Source of the DNA: Cannabis sativa
Lineage: Eukaryota; Streptophyta; Magnoliopsida; Rosales; Cannabaceae
DNA: 64,000 nucleotides
Direction of reading: 5' to 3'
NCBI RefSeq assembly: GCF_029168945.1
Contig: NC_083604.1
Coordinates: 28,639,686 to 28,703,685, forward strand
This document shows positions 34,716-47,630 of this stretch, in pieces. The notes beneath the pieces were generated by a model. That model was not told the DNA's origin. It saw only the letters and a program-made list of their open reading frames with translations, and did not search any database. A program made the translations under genes and the position numbers. Position 1 is the first letter of the stretch; every line of letters begins with the position of its first letter.

Positions 34716-36608
34716 TGTTGGGTTTTATGCCCTAAATAAAACTCCATTTCAATGTAATCTATTTTATTCAACATCAATAAAGAAACAGAAGTATTTTTCA
34801 TTCATTTGTGTATGTTTTGGTTCACTTTATCAGTTGCTTGTCTATTTGATTTATAAATTCATCTGAAACCCTTTTCACATACTTGATCCTGTTTATTGTG
34901 CTGTCAACACTTTGGAAAGTAAACATGACTATGTGAATAAAGTTTCCTAGATTTATCAAACACAGGGTTTAACTGATATGATAATCTACAACAAGAGTTT
35001 ACTTGCATTTGGAGAAATTCTATGTTCTTTTCAGAACATTAGTTAAAGTAAAGCTCAGGTGGGATGCATGGAGTATGCATCGGAAGGGACCGATATTGAA
35101 CTTTGACTTAGATTTATTAAACTTACCGTAAAATCTATTCAAGTCAATATCGCCTAGTTGATCCTAGATCAAATGATCTTAATCCTGTTATGATTAGGCT
35201 CAATCTCAGGAGGCTATTCGTGTTCTTTGATTTGTTAGTTAAGCCTACTTTTAGGTCAGGGTGATACGTACATTTTGGGAACACGGTAGTGCAATTGAGT
35301 GGGAGCGCTATCATAAACATGGAATCTATAGCTTCTATCTGGCGAATAGTAAGCAAAGGATGATCTCCTTCGAGCTTGACCAAACGAAAATAAATGGTGG
35401 AGTACTCATTTCACATAAGCTGAAATATCATTTATACGGGGTCAAGTGTTTTAAGGATAAAATACATAGTAGGGTGTAACGGTAATCTAATCCCTTTACA
35501 GTGTAGATCATTCATATAGAGGATCATTGATCAAATTAGGATTATAACAATGGATAACTAATGATGTGTCTATATGGTGGAACATATAGAGCATTCTATA
35601 TACTGAGAGTGCAATTCTAAGTTCTATGCGTGGATTCAACGAAGAATTAATAAATTAGTGAATTTAATTAATAAATTCTTGATCTACTTATTGGAAGCTC
35701 GGTTATATAGACCCATGGTGCCCCCACTAGTTGAGATAATACTGCTTGTAAGACTCATGTAATTGGTTTTGATTAATCAATTATAATTCTCAAATTAGAC
35801 TATGTCTATTTGTGAATTTTTCACTAAGTAAGGGCGAAATTGTAAAGAAAGAGTTTTAGGGGCATATTTGTTAATTATGATACTTTGTATGGTTCAATTA
35901 ATAAATATGAAAAATGATAATATTATTTAATAATTATTTATAGTTATTAAATAGTTAGAATTAGCATTTAGATGGTTGAATTAGAAAATTGGCGTTTTTG
36001 AGAAATCAGATGCAAAAGTGATAAAACTGCAAAATTGTAAAAAAAAAGTGAGGCTCAAATCCACACAGCCATGGCCGGCCACTTTTATAGGATTTATCCT
36101 CTGATATTTTCATTATTTTAATGCCAAATAATTCAAACCTAACCCTAGTGAAATGTTATAAATAAGTAGTGAAGGCTTCAGGAAAATTACACTTTTCATT
36201 CAGAAAAACCTGAGCCTCTCTCTCTCTCTACCTTGGCCGACCACTCCTTCTCTCTCTTCTTCCTTAATATTTCCAAACACTTAGTGATTAGAGTAGTGCC
36301 CACACACAGCAAGTGATACCTCAATCATAGTGAGGAAGATCGTGAAGAAAGACTTTCAGCAAAAGGAGTTTCAGCACTAAAGAATCAGAGAAAGAGATCC
36401 AGGTCCAGATCTTGATAATACTCTGCGACAGAAAGGATACAAGGGTTAGAGATCTGAACGGAAGGAGTCATTTAATTCCGCTGCACCCAACGTAAGGTTT
36501 CCTAAACTTTATATGTGTTTATTTCATTGATTTAGAAAGTTCATATTTAGGGTGTTAATCAACATACTTGTGAGTAGATCTAAGATCCTGGTAAAATAAT
36601 ATTCAACA
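34716..36608 (+). repeat. 5' LTR of Copia-C (1893 bp)
   Basis: It runs from TGTTGGG to TTCAACA. A TATA box (tataaata) lies at 36157-36164. It shares with the 3' copy the segment gtgcccccactagttgag, which differs from Copia-D (gtccccgcactag), so the pair is clearly matched. The terminal CCAACA has changed to TCAACA. Confidence 0.94.
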
Positions 36609-36610
36609 AC

Positions 36611-36627
36611 TGGCCTCAGAGCCATGG
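36611..36627 (+). other. Primer-binding site of Copia-C (initiator-Met tRNA type)
   Basis: TGGCCTCAGAGCCATGG lies two bases inside the LTR boundary and is identical to the site in Copia-D. It is close to the standard plant copia TGGTATCAGAGC. Confidence 0.75.
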
Positions 36628-38900
36628 TAATTGATTTGCTTGCAAGAAATTTGGACTTTAAAACGATTGTTTGATGTTTTGGATGGTATCATGTTGTATT
36701 GATTGTTATATGATGATTGATTGATGTTTTTAAATTTTCATGAAAAATAATTGAATATCTGTTTCTGGAATTATTTTTATTGGATAGTATGAAAAAAATT
36801 AAGCAATTTACTTTTTTACAGAACTCAATTTCGATTTAATTTGAATTAGTTATGATTTTTTGAAGTTTCGAAAAATATTTGAGTCGTGCAACTACACACG
36901 CGCGCGCGCACGAGGCTTGTCCCTCGGACAGCACGCGCGCAGACAAAGATTTTGTCTGAATTCCTGGGGTCCGCGCTGGCAGTATGCTTGGCATCCCTCC
37001 TGCGCTGGCATCCCTCGCCCATGCACCCTCTGATGCGCGCGCGGGCAGTATGCTTGGCATACTGTCTGTACAGCTTGCAAATTTTTTGTTTTTCTTCGAT
37101 TTTTCATGCTATATCATGGATTTAACTTCCGATTTTTTGTCTGTATTTATACATTTACTATTCCTAACTCAATTCTAATTATCATAATTAAATTAATTAA
37201 TATTTTTTAAATTTAATTCATGATATTAGTGTAATTTGAATTTGAAAAATAGTAAATATCTATCTTTTTTGCTTAATTATCTATCTTATTTTTAAATATG
37301 ATTATATCTTATCTTATTTTTAAATTTAAGGTCAGATATTAAATTTTTTTAAAATAATTTGACCTTATTTAAATTTAAAATAAGATAACTATAATCATGT
37401 AATTTTAAATAGATGTAAGATATTTTGCTAACTTTTAAATTTTGTTATTTTATTTATTTAAAATCTGAAAAAGATATTTATTTATCTTTTTTAATTTTTT
37501 ATTTAATTTTTATTTATAAAATAACATTAAATTTTTAAAAGTAGTTAGCAAATTTTGAAATGATATTTAGGTTGGTTGAAACCTAATTTTTCAAAATTGT
37601 AGGTTTAATTTTAAATTTTTTTTTATTAATTTCGAAATTTTTAAATTTTATTTTATTTTATAATTTTTGAAAATAATTTTTTTTATTTTTTATTTAATTA
37701 TTTTTTTTCAAAATTATTTATTTAAAATTAAATAAATCCTACATCCAACTATCCAGCTAACCTTGTTGCAGGAGTATATGTTTTAGCTTGTTTGTAAGTT
37801 TTTAAAACCTATTATTGCTTGATTGCAAATAGTCATGGTTAACTTGTTGACAGATCCAATGATCTGATTTTAACTCATGGCTCCCTTGGTCAAGTAAATA
37901 ATCGGTAATAGGTATATTTACAATCTTCTTTCATCTGTGTATGACCTAGCAACATGATAGGATCCATCCAAATTGTGTGCCTGTGTGAGCCTATGTGTTT
38001 AATTTCATTATAGATGCATATAGGTTGTTGTTGCTAAATAAAATATCATAGTTCTTGATAGATTTTATTTAGGCCCATTTAGTTCTTGGGCCTATTCAAT
38101 TAATAACAGTTGTTCATTTTAAGGTTAAATTCATCTATTTTGGGCCTTGTGTGAGAGTTGGGAGCCATAGAAGTGGGTACGACATACTGAACCCAGCACC
38201 CACTCACATGAACCACCCCAATTGTGAAGGCTCATTTGCCTGATTTGAATAACTGTACTAGGTTAATTAAATTAGTTTAACCTAATAAAATTGATTAGCA
38301 ACATAATTAATTTCATTTATTCTGAAATTAATTTAAGAAAACCATAGTTTAAAGAATTTTATATTTTAAGCTAAACTATATGTATTTTCTTGTATTTAAT
38401 TAAAAATAGAATTATAACCATCTAGATTCTTTCTGAAGCTTAATTTAAATTTTTCATTAAATATACCTATTTAAGTTGCTATTTAGTTATCTATAACTGA
38501 CCAGCTTAAATCTGAATATCTTTTGGATTTAAAATTCCAAATTAAGTTGAGGAATTTTAGGCATTGGTTATTAAGATTCTTTAGATATTTTTTAAGTTGA
38601 TATTTTTTCAAATATTAACTTAAAATGAAATATTTTCAAATTAATTGGTTACAACTTAATTTTAATTTACTTAAGTCTATTTTGAAAAATATTTAAGTTG
38701 ATTTTTTTTAGATTCTTCTAAAACAACTTAAACAAGATATTTTCAAATTTGTTCGATATTTATTCGAATTTATTTTTCGAATTTAAATAATAATTGAAAA
38801 TTAATTAAAGTTGATTTTTTATTTAAACCAACTTTAATTTATAATTTTTCATTATTATAATATGGAATAAATGATTAAATACACATTTTAAAATAATGAG
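36628..38900 (+). other. AT-rich leader of Copia-C, no gene
   Basis: About 2.3 kb of mostly A/T DNA, collinear with 21349-24450 of Copia-D. It includes a block with normal composition (37740-38280: ttgttgcaggagtatatg, tgacctagcaacatgatagg, gtgagagttgggagccatag) kept in both elements. The only coding-size frames are in the GC-rich cassette at 36886-37075 and are open in several frames at once because of its composition, so they are not called as genes. Confidence 0.7.
36886..37075 (+). repeat. GC-rich cassette in the Copia-C leader
   Basis: About 190 bp rich in CG and GCGC in an otherwise very AT-rich leader. It starts with an alternating purine-pyrimidine run (acacgcgcgcgcgcacgag). Inside, gcagtatgcttggcat occurs twice (near 36980 and 37045), and variants of gcgctggca occur twice. 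The flanks (cgaaaaat and gtacagcttgc) are shared with Copia-D, where only about 60 bp lie between them. Confidence 0.65.
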
Positions 38901-38924
38901 CTTTTAATCAAGAGACATTCGATC

Positions 38925-39262
38925 TCCATTGTTGGTTTTACATCGCGTTTGTTTTAGTGAGTAATCCTCCCTAATGGAGGAACGTTCATTAGCAATTTCT
39001 CACCGTTTAATCTCGAAAGATAAGTAGTTTGTAAGTGTTTTATATGGTATGGATCACCCTAATGGCGACCATATTTGACTTGCAAATTATGAAACAATGG
39101 TGGAAGCTCATAAGATAGAATTGCCTTGACTCTCGCCTAAACGGGACAACGCTGAATTCCAATCTTGATCGAATAAAAGGTTGCTAGAATGATTATCATT
39201 TTAGATGAGTTGACAACTCTATTCAATGGATGATGCTTTGACTCTCGCCTAAACGGGACACT
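38925..39262 (+). repeat. Conserved leader module of Copia-C
   Basis: It contains the TCCTCC-CTAAT-GGAGGA hairpin (near 38966-38982) and the second hairpin with a 3-base deletion in its arm (caccctaatggcgacc). The motif GACTCTCGCCTAAACGGGAC is at 39128-39147 and 39240-39259. The module ends about 100 bp upstream of the gag ATG at 39365. Confidence 0.7.
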
Positions 39263-39364
39263 GTATCAATTTGTTGAAAGACCTTGGAAAATAAACTATG
39301 TTAGATTTAGTATTTTTATAACATATGCTATTATTTGTTATTTTCTGAACATGTGTATGAATTT

Positions 39365-42300
39365 ATGAACCAAAACCTTACTTTTGTTTTATTGATGTGT
39401 TGTAGTGCCAATATGAATAACCCTCACCCCGATCCTCTCCTAGTTAATATCTTAGCAAAAGAACTCTATAGTGTGAAAATGCATCCTGGTAGTTGCATAA
39501 ACTTGCACCTGTTGATGATGAATCTCAAGTTCCAAAAGGCAAATCTACTAAGAATTGATTTATCAAGAGAACAATGGGTCCAACTCATTCTTAATAGTCT
39601 TCCTCCGAAGTATAATGAATTTGTTATTTCTTACATGATCAACAATTTCAACTCCTCCGACATGGACAAGCTCGAAGCAGAATTACGAGCCCATGAACGG
39701 AATCTGATTGCAATGGGTCCCCCTGGGTTTGCAATTCATAATCAGAGGAAAAGGATTAAGCATGAAGGCTCTAGCAAAGCTGCTTCTTCAAGTACAATTA
39801 TCAGACATAATCTTCTATGTTCGAATTGTAATGAAAAGGGACATTAAGAAGAACGATGTCCCAGGCTTTTAAACAATTCAAACGAAGGTAATGCTTTTGT
39901 CTTTGAATCATGTGTTTTAGAGAACGACAAATCTGTCTGGATTGTTGATTCTGGGTCTACTAACCATGTATGTTCTTCACTGCAGCTGCTTGAAACTTGG
40001 GAAAATCTGCTTCCAGGAGAGTTAAAGCTTAAAGTTGGCAATGGCGAGTTAGTGTCGGTCAAAGCTAGAGGAAAAACCCGCATCAAGTTTCAACAAAGAT
40101 TTTTAATTTTAGAAAATGTTTTATTTATTCCAAACTTTAGTAGAAACTTGATTAGTGTCTCATGTTTGCAAACACAATCTTATATATTGAATTTTTTGAG
40201 TACAAATTGTTCAATTTCTCGTAATGGATTTCAAATATGTGTTGCTACAATGGAACAAGGGCTTTATGTTTTAAGACCGAATACACAAATCTCACTAAAC
40301 AGTGAACTTTTCAATGTAGCTAAACCTAGAAACCTCAAGAGAAAATAGATTGATAATGATGATCAAACTTATCTATGGCATTTACGTTTAGGTCATATAG
40401 GCTTTGATAGACTCAATAGGCTAACCAAAGGCGGTCCATTGAAAAATGTCGTCTTAGGTGAATTGCCAGTATGCGAGTCCTGCCTAGAAGGAAAAATGAC
40501 TAAACGTTCTTTCTCTGCAAAGGGAGAGCGTGCCAAAATCCCCCTAGGGTTAGTGCACTCCGATGTCTGCGGACCTTTGAATGTAAAAGCCTGAGGTGGT
40601 TATGAGTATTTTGTCACTTTCATTGACGATTACTCTAGATATAGTTTTCTTTACCTAATGCAAAAGAAATCTAAAACGTTTGAAAAGTTTCAAGAGTTTC
40701 ATGCTTTGGCTCAAAACCAATTAGGTAAATCATTAAAGATCTTGCGAACTGATAGGGGTGGAGAATATATGGATATGCAGTTCAAAGATCATTTAATTGA
40801 ACTTGGAATTGAATCCCAATACACTGCCCCAGGCACTCCACAACAAAATAGAGTTGCAGAAAGAAGAAATCGCACTCTTTTGGAAATGGTTAGGTCTATG
40901 CTGAGTTATTCAACTCTGTCTACGTCCTTCTTGGGATATGCTATACAGATGGAAAATGACATTTTAAATGTTGTTCCATCTAAAGCAGTCCCTAAGACAC
41001 CCGTCGAACTTTGGAATGGTCGTACACCTAGTTTACGCCACTACAGAATTTGGGAGTGCCCTGCTCATGTCTTAAGAAAGAAAGAAGGCAAACTTGAATC
41101 ACGTACCGAAGTATGCATGTTTGTCGGAAATTCTAAAGAGACTAGGGGTGGACTATTTTATAGTCACAAGGATAATAAAGTGTTTGTCTCTACAAATGCT
41201 ACTTTCCTTGAAGAGAACTATATTAAAGACAACAAACCGAAAAGTAAAGTTGTTCTAGAGGGATTGCTTTCAGATATAAGTCCTTCCAATGTTCCGTCCT
41301 CTTCCACTCGTGAAGAGGACAATCCCACTCCCTCAGTCGAACCAACTGAGAAATCTACTACTAAAGTTTCTGTTCAGAAGATCACCGCTCCTCGTCATAG
41401 TGGGAGGGTTTCAACAAAACCAGCTCGTTATGGCTTGGATGGTGAAATCAATATGGTCATTGGTGACGCTATTGAAGACGATCCATTGACCTATAAACAG
41501 GCAATGGCTAGTCCGCAACGGAAAGGATGGTCAGCCGGCATGGATTCAGAAATGGATTCCATGAAAAAGAACAAAGTCTGGGAATATGTAGACGCACCTG
41601 ACGACCATCATCCGATAGGATGCAAGTGGGTTTACAAGAAGAAAAGAGGAGCTGGAGGCGAAGTCAAAACTTTTAAAGCTAGACTTGTAGCCAAGGGTTA
41701 TACCCAAAGAGAAGGCGTGGACTATGAGGAAACTTTTAGTTCTATTGCCATGCTCAAATCCATCCGAATTCTTCTCTCCATAGCTGCTGCTTTCGATTAT
41801 GAAATCTGGCAAATGGATGTCAAGACTGCCTTCCTTAATGGGGTACTTGAAGAAACCATCTATATGGAGAAACCAGAAGGCTATGTTCTTCGTGGGCAGG
41901 AAAAGAAAGTTTGCAAATTAAATAGGTCTATCCATGGACTTAAGCAAGCTTCTCGCTCATGGAACAAAAGGTTTGATGAAATCATCAAGACCTACGGCTT
42001 TCTTCAGAATGAAGATGAACCTTGTGTTTACCAACTCAAGGAAGACCAAGTAGTAGTATTCCTGGTCCTTTATGTTGATGACATTTTGATTATTGGAAAC
42101 AATGCCAAGAAATTGACTCACATCAAGGAATGGCTCAACACTCAATTCGATATGAAAGATTTGGGTGAAGCAGCCTATGTTCTTGGTATTCAGATTATCA
42201 GAAACTAGAAGAACAGATCTCTTGCTCTCTCTCAAACAACCTACATTGACAAAGTTTTAGAGAGATTCTCCATGAACAACACCAATGAGGCAAACATGCC

Positions 42301-43048
42301 TTCTAGATATGGTATTCATCTATCTAAGGAATAGTCTCCGACTGATCCTCAAGAGATAGAGGACATGGCAAAAATTCCCTATGCTTCTGCAGTTGGAAGT
42401 CTAATGTATGCAATGTTATGCACTAGACCTGACATCTGCTATGCAGTGGGAATCGTGAGCAAGTATCAGTCTAATCCAGGACAAGAACATTGGAATGCAG
42501 TTAAGTATATTCTGAAATACTTAAAGAGTACAAGGAATCTTGTGTTAGTCTACAAGGGTGGTGCTTTAAATCCCATAGGCTACACTGATTCAGATTTCCA
42601 GGCAAGTCTTGAAGACAGGAAATCTACATCTGGGATGGTGTTTACTCTTGGGGGTGGAGCAGTGGTTTGGAGAAGTGCAAAACAAACCGCGATATCGGAC
42701 TCGACTATGGAAGCTGAATACATAGCTGCAGCCAAAGCTGCTAAAGAACTTGTCTGGCTAAAAAAGTTCTTCACCAGCATCGGTGTCGTCCCTGGAATGG
42801 AAAAGCCTCTGGTCCTACTTTGTGATAATAATGGAGCGATAGCTAACGGTAAGGAACATCGAAGCCACAAGAGAAGCAAACACATTGAAAGGAAGTATCA
42901 TATTATCAGAGAATACGAGGCAAGAGGGGATGTACTAGTTGAGAAAGTGGACACAGAGGACAACCTAGCTGATCCATTCACTAAAGTCTTGGCCGTGACT
43001 GCATTTGAAAAGCACCGTCAGAATTTAGGATTAATTGATATGTACTAA
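39365..43048 (+). pseudogene. Copia-C gag-pol polyprotein, one frame with five stops
   Basis: All coding pieces (39335-39847, 40052-40348, 40658-42208, 42365-43048) are in the same frame, 1228 codons from the ATG at 39365 to the TAA at 43048. No frameshift separates them. Domains: gag, CCHC knuckle from Cys152 (its second His is followed by a stop), protease DSGST around residue 195, integrase H-H-C-C block and RTDRGGEY near residue 465, RT with YVDDIL near residue 903, and RNase H with EAEYIAAA. Stops: TAA 39845, TAG 40346, TGA 40592, TAG 42206, TAG 42332. The conserved QQNGVAER has become QQNRVAER. Confidence 0.93.
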
Positions 43049-43060
43049 TTAGTTTTATAT

Positions 43061-43077
43061 TAGTGCAAGTGGGAGTT
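43061..43077 (+). other. Polypurine tract of Copia-C
   Basis: Tagtgcaagtgggagtt directly precedes the 3' LTR, as in Copia-A and -B, 13 bases after the polyprotein stop codon. Confidence 0.75.
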
Positions 43078-44968
43078 TGTTGGGTTTTATGCCCTAAATA
43101 AAACTCCATTTCAATGTAATCTATTTTATTCTACATCAGTAAAGAAACAGAAGTATTTTTCATTCATTTGTGTATGTTTTGGTTCACTTTATCAATTGCT
43201 TGTCTATTTGATTTATAAATTCATCTGAAACCCTTTACACATACTTGATCCTGTTTATTGTGTTGTCAACACTTTGGAAAGTAAACATGACTATGTGAAT
43301 AAAGTTTCCTAGATTTATCAGACACATGGTTTTACTGATATGATAATCTACAACAAGAGTTTACTTGCATTTGGAGAAATTCTATGTTCTTTCCAGAACA
43401 TTAGTTAAAGTAAAGCTCAGGTTGGATGCATGGAGTATGCATCGGAAGGGACCGATATTGAACTTTGACTTAGATTTATTAAACTTACCGTAAAATCTAT
43501 TCAAGTCAATATCGCCTAGTTGATCCTAGATCAAATGATCTTAATCCTGTTATGATTAGGCTCAATCTCAGGAGGCTATTCGTGTTCTTGATTTGTTAGT
43601 TAAGCCTACTTTTAGGTCAGGGTGATACGTACATTTTGGGAACACGGTAGTGCAATTGAGTGGGAGCGCTAACATAAACATGGAATCTATAGCTTCTATC
43701 TGGCGAATAGTAAGCAAAGGATGATCTCCTTCGAGCTTGACCAAACGAAAATAAATGGTGGAGTACTCATTTCACATAAGCTGAAATATCATTTATACGG
43801 GGTCAAGTGTTTTAAGGATAAAATACATGTAGGGTGTAACGGTAATCTAATCCCTTTACAGTGTAGATCATTCATATAGAGGATCATTGATCAAATTAGG
43901 ATTATAACAATGGATAACTAATAATGTGTCTATATGGTGGAACATATAAAGCATTCTATATACTGAGAGTGCAATTCTAAGTTCTATGCGTGGATTCAAC
44001 GAAGAATTAATAAGTTAGTGAATTTAAGTAATAAATTCTTGATCTACTTATTGGAAGCTCGGTTATATAGACCCATGGTGCCCCCACTAGTTGAGATAAT
44101 ATTGCTTGTAAGACTCATGTAATTGGTTTTGATTAATCAATTATAATTCTCAAATTAGACCATGTCTATTTGTGAATTTTTCACTAAGTAAGGGCGACAT
44201 TGTAAAGAAAGAGTTTTAGGGGCATATTTGTTAATTATGATACTTTGTATGGTTCAATTAACAAATATGATAAATGACAATATTATTTAATAATTATGTA
44301 TAGTTATTAAATAGTTAGAATTGGCATTTAAATGGTTGAATTAGAAAATTGGCGTTTTTGAGAAAATCAGATGCAAAAGTGATAAAACTGCAAAATTGCA
44401 AAAAAAAGTGAGGCCCAAATCCACACTGCCATGGCCGGCCACTTTTATAGGATTTATCCTCTGATATTTTCATTATTTTAATGCTAAATAATTCAAACCT
44501 AACCCTAGTGGAATGCTATAAATAGGTAGTGAAGGCTTCAGGAAAATTACACTTTTCATTCAGAAAAACCTGAGCCTCTCTCTCTCTCTACCTTGGCCGA
44601 CCACTCCTTCTCTCTCTTCTTCCTTAATATTTCGAAACACTTAGTGATTAGAGTAGTGCCCACACACAACAAGTGATACCTCAATCATAGTGAGGAAGAT
44701 CGTGAAGAAAGACTTTCAGCAAAAGGAGTTTCAGCACTAAAGAATCAGAGAAAGAGATCCAGGTTCAGATCTTGATAATACTCTGCGACAGAAAGGATAC
44801 AAGGGTTAGAGATCTGAACAGAAGGAGTCACTTAATTCCGCTGCACCCAATGTATGGTTTCCTAAACTTTATATGTGTTTATTTCATCGTTTTAGAAAGT
44901 TCATATTTAGGGTTTTAATCAACATACTTGTGAGTAGATCTAAGATCCTGGTAAAATAATTTCCAACA
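43078..44968 (+). repeat. 3' LTR of Copia-C (1891 bp)
   Basis: It runs from TGTTGGG to CCAACA and is followed by TSD AGAAG. The TATA box (tataaatag) lies near 44517. It pairs with 34716-36608 by shared diagnostic changes. Confidence 0.94.
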
Positions 44969-44973
44969 AGAAG

Positions 44974-46105
44974 ATGATAGCATATCTAAGCCAAATACAC
45001 GACATGCTCCCACAATTCAAAAGCTATGCTCTTAAGTAAATTCCAAGGGAAGAAACACAACTGCTGATGCATTAGCTCGACTTGCGAGCAATAACTTAAA
45101 TGATAAAGCAAATCTAACTCCTATCCAGTTTCTCGAAAAACCTAGTCTCACCGGCACGGAAGAGGTTGAAATGATAGATACATCCCCAAACTGGATGACG
45201 CCAATAGCAGCCTACCTCAACACTGGGGAACTCCCAGATAACAAAAACGAAGCTCAGAAAATGAGGAGAAAGGCTGCACGGTACATCATTGTAGAGGGAG
45301 TTATGTAAAGAAGAGGATTCTCCATGCCACTGCTCAGGCATGTCACACCAGAAGAAGCTATACGACTTTTGTCAGAAGTACATGACGAATTTTGTGGCAA
45401 CCACGCATCCAGGCAGAGTTTATCTAAGAAAATTCTAAGGTAAGGTTATTTCTGGCCAACCATGATTGAAGACTCCAAGGCCTACGTTAAAAAAATGTGA
45501 TAATTGTCAGAGATTTTCATAGATATCTCGAGCACCGCCCAACGAACTAACTCAGATGCAAAGTCCTTGGCCTTTCGCCATTTGAGGAATTAACCTGATC
45601 GGACAGTTATCCAAGGGCAAAGGCGGAGTGCAGTACGCAGTAGTTGAAGTTGATTATTTCACAAAATGGACGGAAGCTGAGCCACTAGCAACCATCACAT
45701 CCAAAAAGTGCAAGACTTCATTGTGAAGAATATCATTTGTCGGTTCGGACTACTTATAAGATAGTCTCGAACTATGGCAAACAATTTGACAGTCAATCTT
45801 TCACTGATTTTTGTGCGAACCATGGAATCATAAAAAGTTTCTCAGCAGTGGCGCATCCCCAGGTAAATGGTCAAGTTGAAGTAGTCAACAAGACACTCAA
45901 GGACACCCTAAAGAAGAAACTTGAAGATGCTAAAGGAAACTGGTCGGAGGAACTTCCTGAAGTTCTGTGGTCATTCCGCACAACCGAGAAAACAGCAACC
46001 GGACAGACTCCATTTTCCATGACATATGGATATGAAGCTATGCTGCCTGTAGAACTCGAACCGCCTTCCCACAGAAGATTAGCGTACAACCAAGAAGTTA
46101 ATTAG
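44974..46105 (+). pseudogene. Gypsy-2 end of second RNase H and integrase
   Basis: After the Copia-C TSD the frame resumes the second RNase H (KMIAYLSQIHDMLPQFKSYA). The integrase zinc-binding region follows (YIIVEGVM, MPLLRHVTPEEA, EVHDEFCGNHASRQSL, the H-H-C-C type), and the catalytic core from about 45540. The last part is open at 45737-46105: SNYGKQFDSQSFTDFCANHG (second Asp), NGQVEVVNKTLKDTLKKKLE (Glu) and FRTTEKTATGQTPFSMTYGY. Multiple stops and frameshifts occur, for example TAA at 45306-45308. The integrase would insert the cDNA; this copy is dead. Confidence 0.85.
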
Positions 46106-46876
46106 GTACTTCTTGCAGAATTACTTGATGAAGTTTAAGAAAAACAAACCGTAGCAAACTTGAAACTGATAGCCCATCAGCAAAAGGTAGCTCGGTACTT
46201 TAACAAACAAGTGAGGGCACGAAAATTCTTTGTGGGAGATATGGTCCTAAGAAGAGTCTTTTTGAACACCAAAGACAGTACGGCATGTGTGTTTGGATAA
46301 AATTATCTACTCAGGTCAGATAACCACCTTTAAAAGTACGATTTTTATTTTTTGCAATTTGTTTTGTTTATGCTAAGCTAAAGATCAAATCAGATCAACA
46401 TAATAGCTTTGATGTAAGTTACTACGGTAACAGACATATTTCCGATAAATGAATAAAGATGTTTATTTAAATTCAAATTGAATCGAGTTCATTAGCATGT
46501 TATAAATTTACCATCCAGTGCGTACAAAAGGTTTGGTCGTACCCTAAACCCTGAACAGACAAAAAAGCATACTTGTAAAAAAAAAAGTGACCAAGAGTCA
46601 TAAGTCTGCTCGGTCACTTGGGGGGCACCTATACCTGCACAAAGCATTTGGTAAAAAACAAAACGAACACAATTGCACAATGATTATAAACAAAGGATGA
46701 ATTCATTAAGAATAACAAAAGCATTAAAGCCTGGGATTAAAGGCTGTCTGGTCAGCCAGTTGTTCAAAAAATGAAAAATATATTCCAAATTTAAAGACCG
46801 CTTGGTCGGTCACCTTTTCTTAAAATAGGGCCTATTGGCCGAACAGACATAAAAAAAGATACTAAAAGGAAAGCAA
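46106..46876 (+). other. Gypsy-2 spacer after integrase, no gene
   Basis: The start continues the integrase C-terminus with stops (LLAELLDEV, then QQKVARYFNKQVRARKF to about 46300). The rest is AT-rich and has no supported frame. Short Tat-like motifs occur (ctcggtcacttggggggcac), as is common in the non-coding 3' part of these elements. Confidence 0.55.
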
Positions 46877-47555
46877 TTAAATGACAGGAGTCCCAGGCTC
46901 TTTGTGTGGGTCAACTGGATTTGAAGGAGCCAAAGGATCATCATTCTGGGTGGAACGAGCCTCAACACTCTGATCGGCAGGAGAGGTGGAAGTGGTTGCC
47001 TCAGGTTTCCTGTAGGCCGCCTGAGCAGCACAGTATTCGAGAAACATGTCTTTGGAAGTGCCCAGATAATCAAAGTTTTACTTGGGATTGGCCTTCCAAA
47101 AGTCATAAAATATCTCAAAACTAGCTGTCGCTAAGACATTAACCTTCTCTCCGATCCTCGCCACCTCGGACTTCTGGTTCTTAACCTCAGCCTTGAGTTC
47201 CTCCTCCATGGCCTTCTTCTCATCCTCCAACCTGCGAAGAAGAGTTTGGAGACCCTGTCTTTCATCTTGAAGACTGGTAACGTCCTGAGATAAAGAGGCA
47301 ATATCAGCTTCGAGCTGCTCGGTTGGTGGCGTCTCCTGCAGTTCCTTGGTCAGCTCGGCAACTTTGGTCTCAATAGCGAGAAGTTTCTTATTGACCTCTC
47401 CCAGCTCTATCCGCACAGCTCCAAGTTGAACCTACGCATCCTTGACATCCTTTTTGGCCAAGTCCACTTTACGTTCGCATTGTGTTAGAAATGGCAAGGT
47501 TTTTAGCAGCAGCCGACTTAGCTCGGGAATAGGCGTATGCCATCTTCAAACTAGT

Positions 47556-47630
47556 CTGTGCGAAAAAAAAGGCATTAAAAATCCGAACTAGTCAAGGAAG
47601 AATAAAAGAAAAATGTCAGAAAAGACTTAC
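47556..47630 (-). other. Short intron in the gypsy-2 antisense gene
   Basis: The donor CAT/GTAAGT at 47630 and the acceptor TTTTTTTTTCGCACAG/ACT ending at 47556 give a 75-nt intron with a strong polypyrimidine tract. Splicing joins KELSH to TSLKMAYAYSRAK in one frame; reading through the intron gives a stop. Confidence 0.65.

Larger units (their letters stand above)
34716..44968 (+). mobile_element. Copia-C, complete 10.25 kb copia element
   Basis: It is bounded by TSD AGAAG at 34711-34715 and 44969-44973. Order: 5' LTR (34716-36608), primer site, 2.7 kb leader with GC-rich cassette and hairpin module, single-frame gag-pol (39365-43048) with five nonsense codons, polypurine tract, 3' LTR (43078-44968). 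It is inserted in the second RNase H of gypsy-2. The first 270 bp of the two LTRs differ at about eight positions. It is structurally complete but coding-defective. Confidence 0.95.

Noticed and set aside
36836..37178. Overlapping ORFs of 60-80 codons on both strands
   Set aside because: They all lie in the GC-rich leader cassette, where stops are rare by composition; several frames are open at once and none has a start context or domain.
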